From the NCBI RefSeq assembly GCF_023715365.1, contig NZ_JAMBNZ010000007.1, positions 144,131 to 208,130 of the forward strand: a stretch of 64,000 nt of DNA. The letters are read 5' to 3'. The DNA is from Georgenia satyanarayanai (GTDB lineage Bacteria > Actinomycetota > Actinomycetes > Actinomycetales > Actinomycetaceae). This document shows, in pieces, positions 1 through 10,449 of this stretch. Position 1 is the first letter of the stretch. Each line of letters opens with the position of its first letter. Made by a program: the position numbers and the translations under genes. Under the pieces are notes generated by a model that was not told the origin of the DNA, searched no databases, and saw only the letters and a program-made list of their open reading frames with translations.

Positions 1-277
1 CGAAGGTCATCCCGACGGCGAGGACGAGCAGGTAGGAGTTGTCCACCAGCAGGTTGGAGAACAGCCGCATGCTGACGAAGCTCGCGCGGTCCGTGCTGTA
101 GCGGGCCTGACCGACCCCGAGCATGACCACCAGGGTGGCAACGGTGCCCACCACCGGGAGGAAGCGCCGGTCCAGCCGGCCGATGCGGGCCTGCAGCGCC
201 GCTCGGGCGCCGGGCGCGGGAGGCGTGGCCTGCGAGCCGGCCTCCGTCGTTCCACGGGTCTGCGTCTGTGATCTCAC
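1..277 (-). CDS. yjfF: Sugar ABC transporter permease, YjfF-like (3' part cut by window edge)
   Basis: Only about the first 92 codons are in the window. The GTG start shares bases with the TGA stop of the preceding permease (GTGA overlap), which fixes the start and shows translational coupling. After a polar, Pro/Ala-rich N-terminus comes a first membrane helix (around FLPVVGTVATLVVMLGVG) and then the conserved stretch ending in AVGMTF where the window stops. Order SBP-ATPase-permease-permease matches the ytfQ-ytfR-ytfT-yjfF family, which imports furanose sugars (galactofuranose in E. coli; L-arabinose in the related Shewanella AraUVWZ). The neighbouring arabinose genes make L-arabinose the likelier substrate here; that is inference. 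Confidence 0.85.
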   Translation of the reverse strand, partial: MRSQTQTRGTTEAGSQATPPAPGARAALQARIGRLDRRFLPVVGTVATLVVMLGVGQARYSTDRASFVSMRLFSNLLVDNSYLLVLAVGMTF

Positions 278-1334
278 GCTGCCACCTTCTCGGGGTTGAC
301 GTCTGCCCGGGCCCGCCGCAGCTGCACGCGCTCGCGCAGGATCGGCGACGCCGCGACCGTGACGGCGATGAGGACGAGCGCCTTGAACAGCGGCGTCGTC
401 TCGGAGGGCAGCTGGAAGATGATGACGGCCCGCTCGATGGTGCTGAGGATGAGTGCACCGACGACGACGCCGCCGAGGTAGAAACGTCCGCCGGAGAGCT
501 TCGTGCCGCCGAGCACGACGACCATGATGGCGTCGAGCTCTCGCATGAGGCCGATGTTGTTGGCGTCGGCCGCCATCGTCGGGGCACCGTAGACGATGCC
601 CGCGAGCCCGGCGAGGAGCCCGGCGATGACGTAGACGATCCACGTCGTGCTGCGCGCCTTGACGCCGGAGAGGCGGGAGGCCTCCCCGTTGATGCCGATG
701 GACTCGAGGAACATGCCGAGCGCGGTCCGCCGGACCACCAGCGTGAGGAGCACGAACACGGCCAGCGCGATGACCACCGGTGTCGGGATCCCCAGCACGA
801 AGCCCGAGCCGATCGACTTGAAGGGCGGACTGGTCACCGTGGTGATCTGCCCCTGGGTGATGAGCATGGCGATGCCGCGCCCGGCGACCATGAGGATGAG
901 CGTCGCGATGAAGGGTTGGATCCCCAGGACGGTGACGAGGAAGCCGTTGAAGACGCCGACGAGCGTGCCGACGAGCAGCCCGAGGCCGACGGCGGTGATC
1001 GCCGTGGCGGCACCGGGGTCGGCTGCGCCGTCGATGTACTCGAGGGAGACGGCGAGGGAGATCGCCATGATCGCGCCGACCGAGAGGTCGATGCCTCCGG
1101 TGGCGATGACGAGGCACATGCCCAGGGCGAGCAGGAGCGGTGTCGCGCTGTTGCGCGCGATGTCGACCAGCTGGCCGAACAGGTGCCCGTCACGGACGGT
1201 GACGTCGAGGAAGCCGGGGCTGCGCAGCCCGCAGGCGAGGACGAGGAGGACGAGGGCGACGATCGGCCAGAACATGCCGTGGCTCGAGATGTCGCGCAGC
1301 AGGTTGCGCCCTGCCGGTCGGTCGGTGGACGCGG

Positions 1335-1338
<4 letters not shown>
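274..1338 (-). CDS. ytfT: Sugar ABC transporter permease, YtfT-like
   Basis: A 354-residue integral membrane protein of the ribose/galactofuranose-type permease family. It has about eight to ten hydrophobic helices and the family hallmark ATGGIDLSVGA after the second helix, plus a late segment (VVLGGTKLSGGRFYLGG) typical of this permease group. The ATG start overlaps the stop of the ATPase gene by 4 bp (ATGA), and the stop overlaps the next permease start (GTGA). It forms the transmembrane channel with the YjfF-like partner; the ATPase is the adjacent ytfR. Expression is probably from the ytfQ promoter under LacI-type control. Confidence 0.9.
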
Positions 1339-2870
<1,532 letters not shown>

Positions 2871-2900
2871 CGCCGACCTTCCGTGTGGGGGGATGGGTGA

Positions 2901-2959
2901 CCGACGCCGGCCCGCCGCCGTGGCGGGCCGGCGGTCGGCGCCGGGGAGCTCCCGGCGCC
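2901..2959 (-). terminator. Tandem GC hairpins between ytfQ and ytfR (attenuator-like)
   Basis: Two adjacent perfect inverted repeats: 9-bp arms 2937-2945 and 2951-2959 with a 5-nt loop, and 10-bp arms 2907-2916 and 2922-2931 with a 5-nt loop, the latter extended by partly paired flanks. They sit just after the binding-protein gene, where such hairpins commonly protect the upstream mRNA or reduce read-through so the binding protein outnumbers the ATPase and permeases. No U-tract is present, so partial termination or mRNA stabilisation is inferred, not shown. Confidence 0.55.
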
Positions 2960-2967
2960 GGCCTGCG

Positions 2968-3963
2968 TCAGTACGGCCGCTCGTCCACGAACTCCTGCGT
3001 GATCGTCTGGTCGAAGGCGCTCTCCTCGACGAAGGTCTGCTCGGGGACCTCCTCGCCGGCGTGCACCTTGCTGATGAGCTCGGCAAGCTGGTCACCGAAC
3101 ACCGGGTTGCACTCGACGACGTAGTTGAACTTCCCGTCGACGAGGGCCTGGAGCCCGTCCTTGACGGCGTCGACGGTGACGATGGTGATGTCCTCACCAG
3201 GCTTCATCCCGGCCGCCTCGATGGCCTCGATGGCCCCGAGCCCCATGTCGTCGTTGTGCGCGAAGATGAAATCCATGTTCGGGTAGGCCTGCAACGCCGC
3301 TTCGACGGCCGTGCGGCCCTCGGCGCGGGTGAAGTTGCCGCTCGCCTCGCCGATGACCTGGTCCCCGACGACCTCCCGGAAGCCGTCCTGGCGGTCGACC
3401 TGTGCGCCGGAGCCCATCGTGCCCTGGAGCTCGAAGATCTGGGCGTCGGGGTGGTTCTCGGCCACCCACTCCCCCGCGGTGACGCCCTCGGCGCGGAAGT
3501 CCGAGCCGATCCACGTGACGAAGGGGTCCTCGACCGTCGTCTCGACGGTGCGGTCCACGAGGACGACGGGGATGCCGGCGTCCTTGATCTCCTGCAGGAC
3601 CTGGTCCCAGCCGGTCTCGATGACCGGTGAGAACGCGATGACGTCCATGTCCTGCGAGACGAAGTCGCGCAGGGCCCGGATCTGGTTCTCCTGCTTCTGC
3701 TGGGCATCGACGAAGGTGAGCTCGATGCCGTTCTCCTCGCTCAGGCTGGCCTGGACCGACTCGGTGTTGGCCGTGCGCCACCCGCTCTCGGCTCCGAGCT
3801 GGGAGAACCCGACCCGGATCGGCTCGTCACCCCCGCCCCCGCCGCCGGTCGCGCCGTCGTCGCCGGCGTCGCCGTTGCCTCCGCCACAGCCGGCCAGGGC
3901 CAGCATGGCCGCTGTTGCCAGTGCTGCCGTCGCCCGCAGGCGGGCGCCTCTGCTACTGAACAT
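2968..3963 (-). CDS. ytfQ: Sugar ABC transporter substrate-binding lipoprotein, YtfQ-like
   Basis: A 331-residue periplasmic-binding-protein type 1 lipoprotein. The signal peptide ends in a lipobox LAGC with Cys26, followed by a Gly/Asp linker. The mature part shows the fold's landmarks: RVGFSQLGAESGWR near the N-terminus, VDAQQKQENQIRALRDF, and GIPVVLVDRTVET, all close to YtfQ-type furanose-binding proteins. The ATG is preceded by AGGAGGA at good spacing. It is the first gene of the importer operon and lies divergent from a LacI regulator with paired operator half-sites between them. L-arabinose (furanose form) is the likely ligand from context; galactofuranose is the alternative. Confidence 0.92.
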   Translation of the reverse strand: MFSSRGARLRATAALATAAMLALAGCGGGNGDAGDDGATGGGGGGDEPIRVGFSQLGAESGWRTANTESVQASLSEENGIELTFVDAQQKQENQIRALRDFVSQDMDVIAFSPVIETGWDQVLQEIKDAGIPVVLVDRTVETTVEDPFVTWIGSDFRAEGVTAGEWVAENHPDAQIFELQGTMGSGAQVDRQDGFREVVGDQVIGEASGNFTRAEGRTAVEAALQAYPNMDFIFAHNDDMGLGAIEAIEAAGMKPGEDITIVTVDAVKDGLQALVDGKFNYVVECNPVFGDQLAELISKVHAGEEVPEQTFVEESAFDQTITQEFVDERPY

Positions 3964-4023
3964 GTCTCCTCCTCGAGCGCATCGACCTCGATGCCTGTCG
4001 CACTCCATGTGCGTGTGCCAGTG

Positions 4024-4052
4024 TGTTAGCGCTCTCATTGTGCGCGCTAACA
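4024..4052. promoter_or_regulatory. LacI-type operator pair between ytfQ and its regulator
   Basis: Perfect 9-bp inverted arms TGTTAGCGC (4024-4032) and GCGCTAACA (4044-4052). They can be read as two imperfect 14-bp LacI-family sites, TGTTAGCGCTCTCA at 4024-4037 and TGTGCGCGCTAACA at 4039-4052, each matching a TGTTAGCGCTAACA palindrome in one half. The pair lies about 60 bp upstream of ytfQ and 100 bp upstream of the divergent lacI gene, so one regulator could control both. A closely related site lies upstream of araD (7578-7591). Confidence 0.7.
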
Positions 4053-4155
4053 TTGCCGTGGTCAAGTGGGTCGGGCGGGCGCGGTCGAGGCAGACCGCGC
4101 TCCCGTTCACCCGCCCAGACCTGAGCAGTCGACGTCGACACCGCCCGCAGGAGAC

Positions 4156-5184
4156 ATGATGAACGCACGACCGACGCCGCACCGTCCGCCCGTGATGGCC
4201 GACGTCGCCGCACGAGCCGGGGTGTCCCACCAGACCGTCTCACGCGTGCTGAACTCGCCGGGGCTCGTGCGGCCTGCGACGCGTGAGCGGGTGCGCCGGG
4301 CGATCGCCGATCTCGGCTACCGGCGCAACCTGTCTGCGCGGGCACTGGCGACGAACCGCAGCCAGCTCATCGGCGTCGTGACCCCGGGCGTGACGCTCTT
4401 CGGACCGAGCCACGCGACGACGGCGATCCAGCACGCGGCCCGTGCTGCTGGGTACGCGAGCGTGACCGCCGCGATCGAGGACGCGACCGCGAACCCGCAC
4501 GACGTCCTCGAGTTCTTCCTCGACCTGCGCGTCGACGGGATCGTCGTCGTGGCGCCCACCGTCAGGACGGCCGAGGCGGCGCACGAGCTGGCCGTCTCGC
4601 TGCCCGTCGTCATCATCTCGGCTGACCAGCCGACCTCCGGCCCCCTCCACCTGGTCACCATCGACCACCGTCAAGGAGCGCGCGACGCCACCGCACACCT
4701 CATCGGTCTTGGGCACCGCCACATCGCCCACGTCGCCGGCCCGGCGGACTGGTTCGAGGCACGTGCACGCGTCGAGGGGTGGCGTTTCGAGCTCCTCGAC
4801 GCCGGTCTGCCGACCCTCGACGTCGTCGAGGGCGGCTGGGACGCGGGCCAGGGCTACGAGGCCGGGCAGCGGCTCCTCGGGCAGCGTGATGTCCCGACGG
4901 CCGTCTTCGCGGCGAACGACCACCTGGCGCTCGGTCTCCTCCGGGCCTTCGCCGACGCAGGCCGCTGCATCCCCGACGACGTCGCCGTCGTCGGGTACGA
5001 CGACGTCCCCGGCTCGGCCTTCTACGCACCGTCCCTCACGACCGTGCGACAGCCCTTCGACGACGTCGGCCGCCAAGCGATCGAGACGCTCCTGGCGGTG
5101 CTCGCGGGCAACGTGCCCGACCCGACGTCCAGCCGGCCGGAGCTGGTGGTCCGTGCGTCCTCAGGTCCGCACGTCCCGCGGTGA
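4156..5184 (+). CDS. LacI-family transcriptional regulator (probable arabinose regulator 1)
   Basis: A 342-residue LacI/GalR protein. The N-terminal helix-turn-helix and hinge are clear (MADVAARAGVSHQTVSRVLN, then LSARALATNRS), followed by a periplasmic-binding-like sensor domain with FAANDHLALG and VGYDDVPGSAFY near the C-terminus. ATG 4156 or the next codon ATG 4159 are both possible; AGGAG at 4149-4153 is better spaced for 4159. It is divergent from the YtfQ-type importer and convergent with araA. It likely represses the importer and araDA in the absence of sugar through the 4024-4052 and 7578-7591 sites. A close paralogue with an almost identical DNA-binding domain is at 13941. Confidence 0.93.
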   Translation: MMNARPTPHRPPVMADVAARAGVSHQTVSRVLNSPGLVRPATRERVRRAIADLGYRRNLSARALATNRSQLIGVVTPGVTLFGPSHATTAIQHAARAAGYASVTAAIEDATANPHDVLEFFLDLRVDGIVVVAPTVRTAEAAHELAVSLPVVIISADQPTSGPLHLVTIDHRQGARDATAHLIGLGHRHIAHVAGPADWFEARARVEGWRFELLDAGLPTLDVVEGGWDAGQGYEAGQRLLGQRDVPTAVFAANDHLALGLLRAFADAGRCIPDDVAVVGYDDVPGSAFYAPSLTTVRQPFDDVGRQAIETLLAVLAGNVPDPTSSRPELVVRASSGPHVPR

Positions 5185-5203
5185 GCGCCCGGTCGGCGCG
5201 CGA

Positions 5204-5233
5204 AAGGGGCCGGCCCAGGTGGGCCGGCCCCTT
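5204..5233. terminator. Bidirectional terminator between lacI and araA
   Basis: Perfect 13-bp inverted repeat, left arm 5204-5216 and right arm 5221-5233, loop AGGT. It begins with A residues and ends in CCCCTTCT, so it can act for both the plus-strand regulator (stop 5184) and the minus-strand araA (stop 5249). Confidence 0.85.
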
Positions 5234-5248
5234 CTGCGTACCGTCCTG

Positions 5249-6757
5249 CTACAGACCCTGCGCCAGGCGGTAGTAGGCAAGGTTGAGGCGCAGCTCGTCG
5301 CGGAAGGCCCGCGCCGAGGTGTCCTCGTCGATGACGGCGAGCTCGATGCCGGCGATGGTGGCGAGGTCCTCGAAGGCCTCGATGCCCAGCGCCGTCGACA
5401 TCACGGTGTGGTGGGCTCCCCCGGCGGTGAGCCAGCACTCCGCGGAGGTCGCGAAGTCCGGGCGCGGCTCCCACACGGCGCAGGCGACGGGCAGGTTGGG
5501 AAGGTCCTCGTCCGGCTCGACGACGTCGACGACGTTCGCGGTGAGGCGGAAGCGCTCGCGCAGGTCGGCGAGGGAGACGAGGACGGCCGGGCCCGGGTCC
5601 GCCGTGAACTTGAGGCGGACCGGGTCCTCGCGGTCACCGATGCCGAGCGGGTGGATCTCCAGTGACGGGCGGTCAGCGGTGAGGCTCGGGCAGACCTCGA
5701 GCATGTGGGCGCCGAGGATCTTCTCCCGGCCCGGGGTCAGCTCGTAGGTGTAGTCCTCCATGAGGGAGGCACCGCCGGGCAGGCCGTAGCCCATGACCTT
5801 GGCGGCGCGCACGAGGATCGCCGTCTTCCAGTCGCCCTCGGCGCCGAAGCCGTAACCGTCGGCCATGAGTCGCTGGACGGCGAGGCCGGGCAGCTGGCGC
5901 AGGCCGCCGAGGTCCTGGAAGTTCGTCGTGAAGGCGGTGAAGCCACCCTCCTCGAGGAAGGACCGCAGCCCGAGCTCCTGGCGGGCGCCGTAGCGCAGCG
6001 AGTCACGCCGCTCACCGCCGGCTCCCAGCTCGGGGACGACGTCGTACAGCTCGTCGTACTCGGCGACGAGCGCGTCGATCGCGGACTCCTCCACGGCCTC
6101 GACCCGCTCGACGAGGTCGTTGACCCCCCACGTGTTGATCGAGACGCCGAGCGCGATCTCCGCCTCGGTCTTGTCCCCCTCGGTGACGGCGACGTCGCGC
6201 ATGTTGTCCCCGAACCGGGCCACGCGCATGTGCTGCAGCGCGTCCCAGCCGGCGGCCGCGCGAGCCCAGGAGGCGATCTTGTCGCGCACCGGCTCGTTGC
6301 TGGCGTGCCCGACGACGGTCTTGCGCGCCACGCCCATCCGGGTGGCGAGGTAGGCGAACTCCCGGTCGCCGTGCGCCGCCTGGTTGAGGTTCATGAAGTC
6401 CATGTCGATCGTGGACCACGGCAGCGCGAGGTTCGCTTGGGTGTGGAGGTGGAGGATCGGCTTGTCCAGCGCCTCGAGGCCGAGGATCCACATCTTCGCC
6501 GGGGAGAAGGTGTGCATCCACACGACGACGCCGAGGCAGCGCGGGTCGGCGTTGGCGGCCCGGGCGGTGTCCCGGATCGCGTCACGGTCCTTCATCGTGC
6601 CCTTGAGCACGATGCGGACGGGAATCTGCGCGGCCTCGCCCAGCGTCGCGACGATCTGGGCCGACTGCTCGGCCACCTGGGCCAGGGTGTCCTCGCCGTA
6701 GAGGTCCTGGCTCCCGGTGAGGAACCAGATCTCCTTGCCCTCGAAGGGGTTGTCCAT
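5249..6757 (-). CDS. araA: L-arabinose isomerase
   Basis: A 502-residue enzyme interconverting L-arabinose and L-ribulose, a Mn2+-dependent cytoplasmic step. Length and sequence are typical of AraA: the N-terminus [15 protein letters not shown], the mid-region [11 protein letters not shown] and [26 protein letters not shown], and the C-terminal [12 protein letters not shown] are all family landmarks. The ATG follows araD after only 2 nt, so the two are translationally linked, with GGAGAGC upstream as the ribosome-binding site. It is the last gene of the araDA unit, ended by the bidirectional hairpin at 5204-5233. No ribulokinase gene accompanies the pair. Confidence 0.97.
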   Translation of the reverse strand: MDNPFEGKEIWFLTGSQDLYGEDTLAQVAEQSAQIVATLGEAAQIPVRIVLKGTMKDRDAIRDTARAANADPRCLGVVVWMHTFSPAKMWILGLEALDKPILHLHTQANLALPWSTIDMDFMNLNQAAHGDREFAYLATRMGVARKTVVGHASNEPVRDKIASWARAAAGWDALQHMRVARFGDNMRDVAVTEGDKTEAEIALGVSINTWGVNDLVERVEAVEESAIDALVAEYDELYDVVPELGAGGERRDSLRYGARQELGLRSFLEEGGFTAFTTNFQDLGGLRQLPGLAVQRLMADGYGFGAEGDWKTAILVRAAKVMGYGLPGGASLMEDYTYELTPGREKILGAHMLEVCPSLTADRPSLEIHPLGIGDREDPVRLKFTADPGPAVLVSLADLRERFRLTANVVDVVEPDEDLPNLPVACAVWEPRPDFATSAECWLTAGGAHHTVMSTALGIEAFEDLATIAGIELAVIDEDTSARAFRDELRLNLAYYRLAQGL

Positions 6758-6759
6758 GG

Positions 6760-7485
6760 TCAGCTCTCCTGCTCGTCGTCGTCGGCGGGCTGGCCGTAGA
6801 CGTTCTGGTAACGGTCGTAGAGGCGGTCGATGTCCGCCTGGTCCATGGGGATCGGGGTGCCGAGCTGGCGGGCCAGGAAAGTCGTCCGGGCCACCTCCTC
6901 GACCATGACGGCGGCCTTGACGGCGGCGCGGGCGTCCTTGCCGATGGTGAAGGGTCCGTGGTTCTGCATGAGCACCGCCGGCGAGCGTGAGCCGCGCAGC
7001 GTCTCGACGATGCCGCGGCCGATGGAGTCGTCCCCGATGAGCGCGAAGGGGCCGATCGGCACCGGGCCGCCGAACTCGTCGGCCATCATCGTCAGCGTGC
7101 ACGGCACGGGCTCACCCACCGCTGCCCACGCCGTCGCGTAGGGCGAGTGGGTGTGGACGACGCCGCCCACCTCCGGCATGTGCCGGTAGACGTACGCGTG
7201 CGCGGCGGTGTCGGACGAGGGCTGCAGGTGGGCCGCGGTGCCGTCGTCGATCTTCGTGCCGTCCAGCTCGCACACGACCATGACGTCGGGGGCCAGCTCG
7301 TCGTAGGAGACGCCCGAGGGCTTGATGACGAACAGGTCGGTGCCGGGCACCCGCTGGGAGACGTTCCCCGCGGTCCACACGACGAGCCCGTTGCGCGGCA
7401 GCTCGGCGTGGAGGGAGGCGACGATGCCGCGCGTGTTGGCCACCGCCTCGCGCTGCTCGGCGGTGAGGTCGGTCAGCGCTCTCAT
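6760..7485 (-). CDS. araD: L-ribulose-5-phosphate 4-epimerase
   Basis: A 241-residue class II aldolase-fold epimerase that converts L-ribulose 5-phosphate to D-xylulose 5-phosphate. The zinc ligands are visible in [11 protein letters not shown] (two His) and [10 protein letters not shown] (third His), and SGVSYDEL is the phosphate-binding region. GAAGGAG lies upstream of the ATG. The gene leads araDA and has a LacI-type operator (7578-7591) about 95 bp upstream. Its substrate requires a ribulokinase (araB), which is not present between it and neighbouring genes. Confidence 0.96.
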   Translation of the reverse strand: MRALTDLTAEQREAVANTRGIVASLHAELPRNGLVVWTAGNVSQRVPGTDLFVIKPSGVSYDELAPDVMVVCELDGTKIDDGTAAHLQPSSDTAAHAYVYRHMPEVGGVVHTHSPYATAWAAVGEPVPCTLTMMADEFGGPVPIGPFALIGDDSIGRGIVETLRGSRSPAVLMQNHGPFTIGKDARAAVKAAVMVEEVARTTFLARQLGTPIPMDQADIDRLYDRYQNVYGQPADDDEQES

Positions 7486-7576
7486 CGCGGGCTCTCCTTC
7501 ATGCCGGTGACGGAGGTGGTTGTCCTGGGCGTCATTCGTGTCCTCACGTTTCGTCGTCATCGACCCATCGCCGACG

Positions 7577-7592
7577 ATGTTACCGCTCACAT
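7577..7592. promoter_or_regulatory. LacI-type operator upstream of araDA
   Basis: ATGTTACCGCTCACAT is a 16-bp near-palindrome whose core, TGTTACCGCTCACA, differs from the ideal TGTTAGCGCTAACA at only two positions. It lies about 95 bp upstream of araD and resembles the half-sites next to ytfQ (4024-4052). I infer that the same regulator (4156, possibly also 13941) binds here. Confidence 0.65.
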
Positions 7593-7600
7593 TGCGATTT

Positions 7601-7672
7601 GCCGAGTACGCACACTCGGTCACGGAGAGCGCCCAGGAAAGCGCGTCCGGTGACCGTACGTGCGTACTCGGC
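7601..7672 (-). terminator. Long imperfect hairpin between the GH127 stop and the araD promoter
   Basis: Arms 7601-7623 and 7650-7672 are inverted repeats matching at 20 of 23 positions (13 outer and 7 inner matches around a 3-nt mismatch), and the 26-nt loop can itself pair partly. On the minus strand it begins 6 nt after the GH127 stop codon, so it probably insulates the arabinosidase operon from araDA. There is no U-tract; a regulatory role cannot be excluded. Confidence 0.6.
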
Positions 7673-7678
7673 GCGTGG

Positions 7679-9589
7679 TCAGGCCTCGGGGATCCAGACG
7701 CGCATCGTCGAGGGGCCGCGGTTGCCCCAGCGGTGGTAGGGCACGAGCGGGACGAGCCCGGCGTCGGCCACCGTCTCCGGGTGGGCCGGCTCGTCCGCGA
7801 AGGGCCAGTCGCGCTCGCCGGGCGCCGCAGTGCGGACCCGGACGAGCACCTGGCCGTCACGCTCCACCGGCGCTGCCTCGACATCGACGGCGGCGAGGTT
7901 GACGTCCTCGCCCAGGTCCGTTGACTCCAGGGCCATGACGAGCGGCCCGCGCTCGACGGCCACCTGGCCGCGCACGGCATCCACGCGCGGGTCGGCCCAC
8001 GTCCAGCGGGCACGCACGGGCAGGTCGAGCTCGACGACGTCGCCCGCCCGGAAGGCGCGGCGCACCTCGGCGTAGCCTGGCAGGACGGTCGTCTCCTCCC
8101 CGTCGACGCGCAGGACGGCGCCGGCGGTGGCCCAGCCGGGCACGCGCACCCGCAGCGTCCAGGGCCGGGTGGCGTCCTCGCGGACGGTGACGCGCACCCG
8201 CCCGTCGTGGGGGTACTCCGTCTCGACGTCCAGGGCGACGGGGCAGCCGTCGGGCAGCGTGGTGCGGACCTCGGAGGTGACGAGCTGCTGGAGCTGGACG
8301 CCGTCGTCGTCGGCCGTGGCCACGTAGGTGCCGAAGGAGGCGATCGTGCGAGCGACGTTCGTCGGGCAGCACGAGACTGCGAACCAGGGCGCCCGCAGGC
8401 TCGAGGCGGCACGGGCGGCAACCTCGTCGGTGGCCGCCGTGGTCCCGGGCTCCCGCTGGTGGAGGGTGTTGGTGTAGAAGAAAGCGTGGCCGTCCTCGGA
8501 CGGGGAGGTGGCGACGACGTTGAGCAGCACCCGCTCGACGAGGTCGGCGTGGACGGGGTCGCCGGTGGCGAGGAGCAGCCGCTCCCCCACCATGGCGGCG
8601 CCGACGCCGGCGCAGGTCTCGGAGTAGGCGCGGTCCGACGGGAGCTCGAAGTCGTCGCCGAAGGCCTCGCCCTCGTGGTGGGCGCCCATGCCGCCCGTGA
8701 GGTAGGTGCGGCGGGCGACGGTCCGGCTCATCTGGCGGGTGACCGCGCCGAGCAGCTCCTCGTCGCCGGTCTCCACCGCGACGTCGATCGCGCCGGCGGC
8801 GAGGTAGAGCGCCCGCACGGCGTGACCGCGCAGCACCTCGGCCTCGCGCACCGGGACGTCCTCCTGGAAGTACTCCGGGCCGAACCAGATCTCCCCGAGG
8901 CGCCCGTGGCCGCGGCGCTCGACGAACAGCCGCGCCTGGTCGAGGTACTTGCGCTCCCCCGTGTAGCGAGCCAGCTCGGCCAGGGCCGGCTCGATCTCCG
9001 GGTGCCCGCAGATCGTGTCGAGCCCGTCGGGACCGAAGGCCTCGCACACGTGGTCGGCGGCGCGGATCGCGATCTCGACGAAGCGGTCACGCCCGTGCGT
9101 GCGGCCGCGGGCGACACCGGCCTGGATGAGGTGGCCGAAGCAGTAGAGCTCGTGACCCCACTCCATGTCGCTGTAGCGCGGCTGCTGGCCGGGCCGGCCG
9201 AAGTGCGTGTTGAGGTAGCCGTCCTCCTCCTGGACCGGCTCGATGCGCTCGACCAGCGCCTGGAAGCGGGCCTCGAGCTCGGCGTCGCCGGTGCGCCCGA
9301 CCTCCCAGGCCATCGCCTCCATGAGCTTGTAGACGTCGGAGTCGGCGAACTCCCGTCCCTGCCGGTCGGCGGGCAGCCGGCCCTCGACGGCCGCGTCGAA
9401 GTTTCCGATCCACCCGACCCGCTCCATCCAGTCCTCGGCGTGGCGGATCATCACCGTGGCGTTGAGCTGCTGGAAGTCCTTCCAGAACCCGCCGGTGACG
9501 CGGACCTCGTGGAGGTCGAGCGGGCGCAGGGGGCCGGTCGAGGGAGAGACGGGCAGCGCGCGGACCTGCGCGTCGTGGCCTGTGGGCAT
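7679..9589 (-). CDS. Glycoside hydrolase family 127, probable beta-L-arabinofuranosidase
   Basis: A 636-residue enzyme without a signal peptide, so it should act in the cytoplasm on imported arabinosides, releasing L-arabinose. The all-alpha catalytic domain begins at VRVTGGFWKDFQQLN and is followed by a beta-sandwich C-terminus. The GH127 metal-thiolate site is recognisable: Glu324 and Cys326 in SETCAG, and Cys407-Cys408 in SCCPTN, matching Glu338/Cys340/Cys417/Cys418 of Bifidobacterium HypBA1 (known from the family). AAGGAG precedes the ATG. It is the last gene of the SBP-permease-permease operon. Other DUF1680-related activities are possible, but araDA next door favours arabinofuranosidase. 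Confidence 0.9.
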   Translation of the reverse strand: MPTGHDAQVRALPVSPSTGPLRPLDLHEVRVTGGFWKDFQQLNATVMIRHAEDWMERVGWIGNFDAAVEGRLPADRQGREFADSDVYKLMEAMAWEVGRTGDAELEARFQALVERIEPVQEEDGYLNTHFGRPGQQPRYSDMEWGHELYCFGHLIQAGVARGRTHGRDRFVEIAIRAADHVCEAFGPDGLDTICGHPEIEPALAELARYTGERKYLDQARLFVERRGHGRLGEIWFGPEYFQEDVPVREAEVLRGHAVRALYLAAGAIDVAVETGDEELLGAVTRQMSRTVARRTYLTGGMGAHHEGEAFGDDFELPSDRAYSETCAGVGAAMVGERLLLATGDPVHADLVERVLLNVVATSPSEDGHAFFYTNTLHQREPGTTAATDEVAARAASSLRAPWFAVSCCPTNVARTIASFGTYVATADDDGVQLQQLVTSEVRTTLPDGCPVALDVETEYPHDGRVRVTVREDATRPWTLRVRVPGWATAGAVLRVDGEETTVLPGYAEVRRAFRAGDVVELDLPVRARWTWADPRVDAVRGQVAVERGPLVMALESTDLGEDVNLAAVDVEAAPVERDGQVLVRVRTAAPGERDWPFADEPAHPETVADAGLVPLVPYHRWGNRGPSTMRVWIPEA

Positions 9590-9633
9590 GGCGAAACCAA
9601 CTCCTTGTGAGAAGGGGCGTGCAACGGGTGGGG

Positions 9634-10449
9634 CTACTTGACGGCGCCGACGGTGAGGCCGTCGCGGAGCAGGCGGTAGCTGAGGGCGTAGACGACGAGG
9701 ATCGGCAGCGATGTGAGGACGGCCAGCGCCATGAGGCCGGGCCAGTCGATCCCGAAGGCGCCGACCTGCTGCGCGACGAGCGCACTCAGCGGGTAGGTGC
9801 CCGGTGAGAGGAAGAGGTTGACGGCGTAGAGGAACTCCCCCCACGCGAGCATGAAGACGAGCGTCCCCGTCGTCGCGACGCCGTTGCGGGCCACCGGAAG
9901 CACGATCCGGGCGAAGGTGCGCACGAGGTTCGCGCCGTCCAGCGAGGCCGCCTCCTCCAGGGAGACGGGCACGGCCCGGAAGAACGGACGCATGAGCATG
10001 ACGGCGAAGGGCGTGAGGAGGGCGGTGTCGGCGATGATGACGCCGAGCGTGCTGTCGAGCAGCCCCCAGCTCCCAAAGACCTGGAACAGCGGGATGACGT
10101 TGGCCGTCTGCGGGAGCATCTGCAGGACGATGAGCAGGGCCAGGCCGACGGAGGTGATGAAACCGCTCGTGCGAGCCAGAGCGTAGGCCGCCGGGATCCC
10201 GATGAGGAGGACGAGCGCCGTCGTCCCGACCGCAATGATCACCGACTGGCGCAGCGCGACCGCCAGGTCCGGGCCCAGCACGTTGACGTACGCCTCGGTG
10301 ACGGGGCGGAACAGGAGGGTGGCGTCGCTGCTGAAGACGTCGCCGCTGGACTTGAAGGACGTGAGGACGATCCACACGAGCGGGATGCCGTACAGCAGCG
10401 CGAGAAGGATCTTGATGCCGGTGGTGACCGGACCTGCCTTCATGCTCAT
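9634..10449 (-). CDS. Carbohydrate ABC transporter permease (MalG-type)
   Basis: A 271-residue inner-membrane permease with six predicted helices and the cytoplasmic EAA loop EEAASLDGANLVRTFARIVLP that docks the ATPase. It is the second permease of a CUT1 importer and pairs with the gene at 10446-11381, which it overlaps by 4 bp (ATGA). The stop is 44 nt before the GH127 gene. No ATPase is encoded nearby, as is common for actinobacterial CUT1 systems that share a MsiK-type ATPase. The substrate is probably beta-arabino-oligosaccharide, inferred from the GH127 partner. Confidence 0.93.
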   Translation of the reverse strand: MSMKAGPVTTGIKILLALLYGIPLVWIVLTSFKSSGDVFSSDATLLFRPVTEAYVNVLGPDLAVALRQSVIIAVGTTALVLLIGIPAAYALARTSGFITSVGLALLIVLQMLPQTANVIPLFQVFGSWGLLDSTLGVIIADTALLTPFAVMLMRPFFRAVPVSLEEAASLDGANLVRTFARIVLPVARNGVATTGTLVFMLAWGEFLYAVNLFLSPGTYPLSALVAQQVGAFGIDWPGLMALAVLTSLPILVVYALSYRLLRDGLTVGAVK

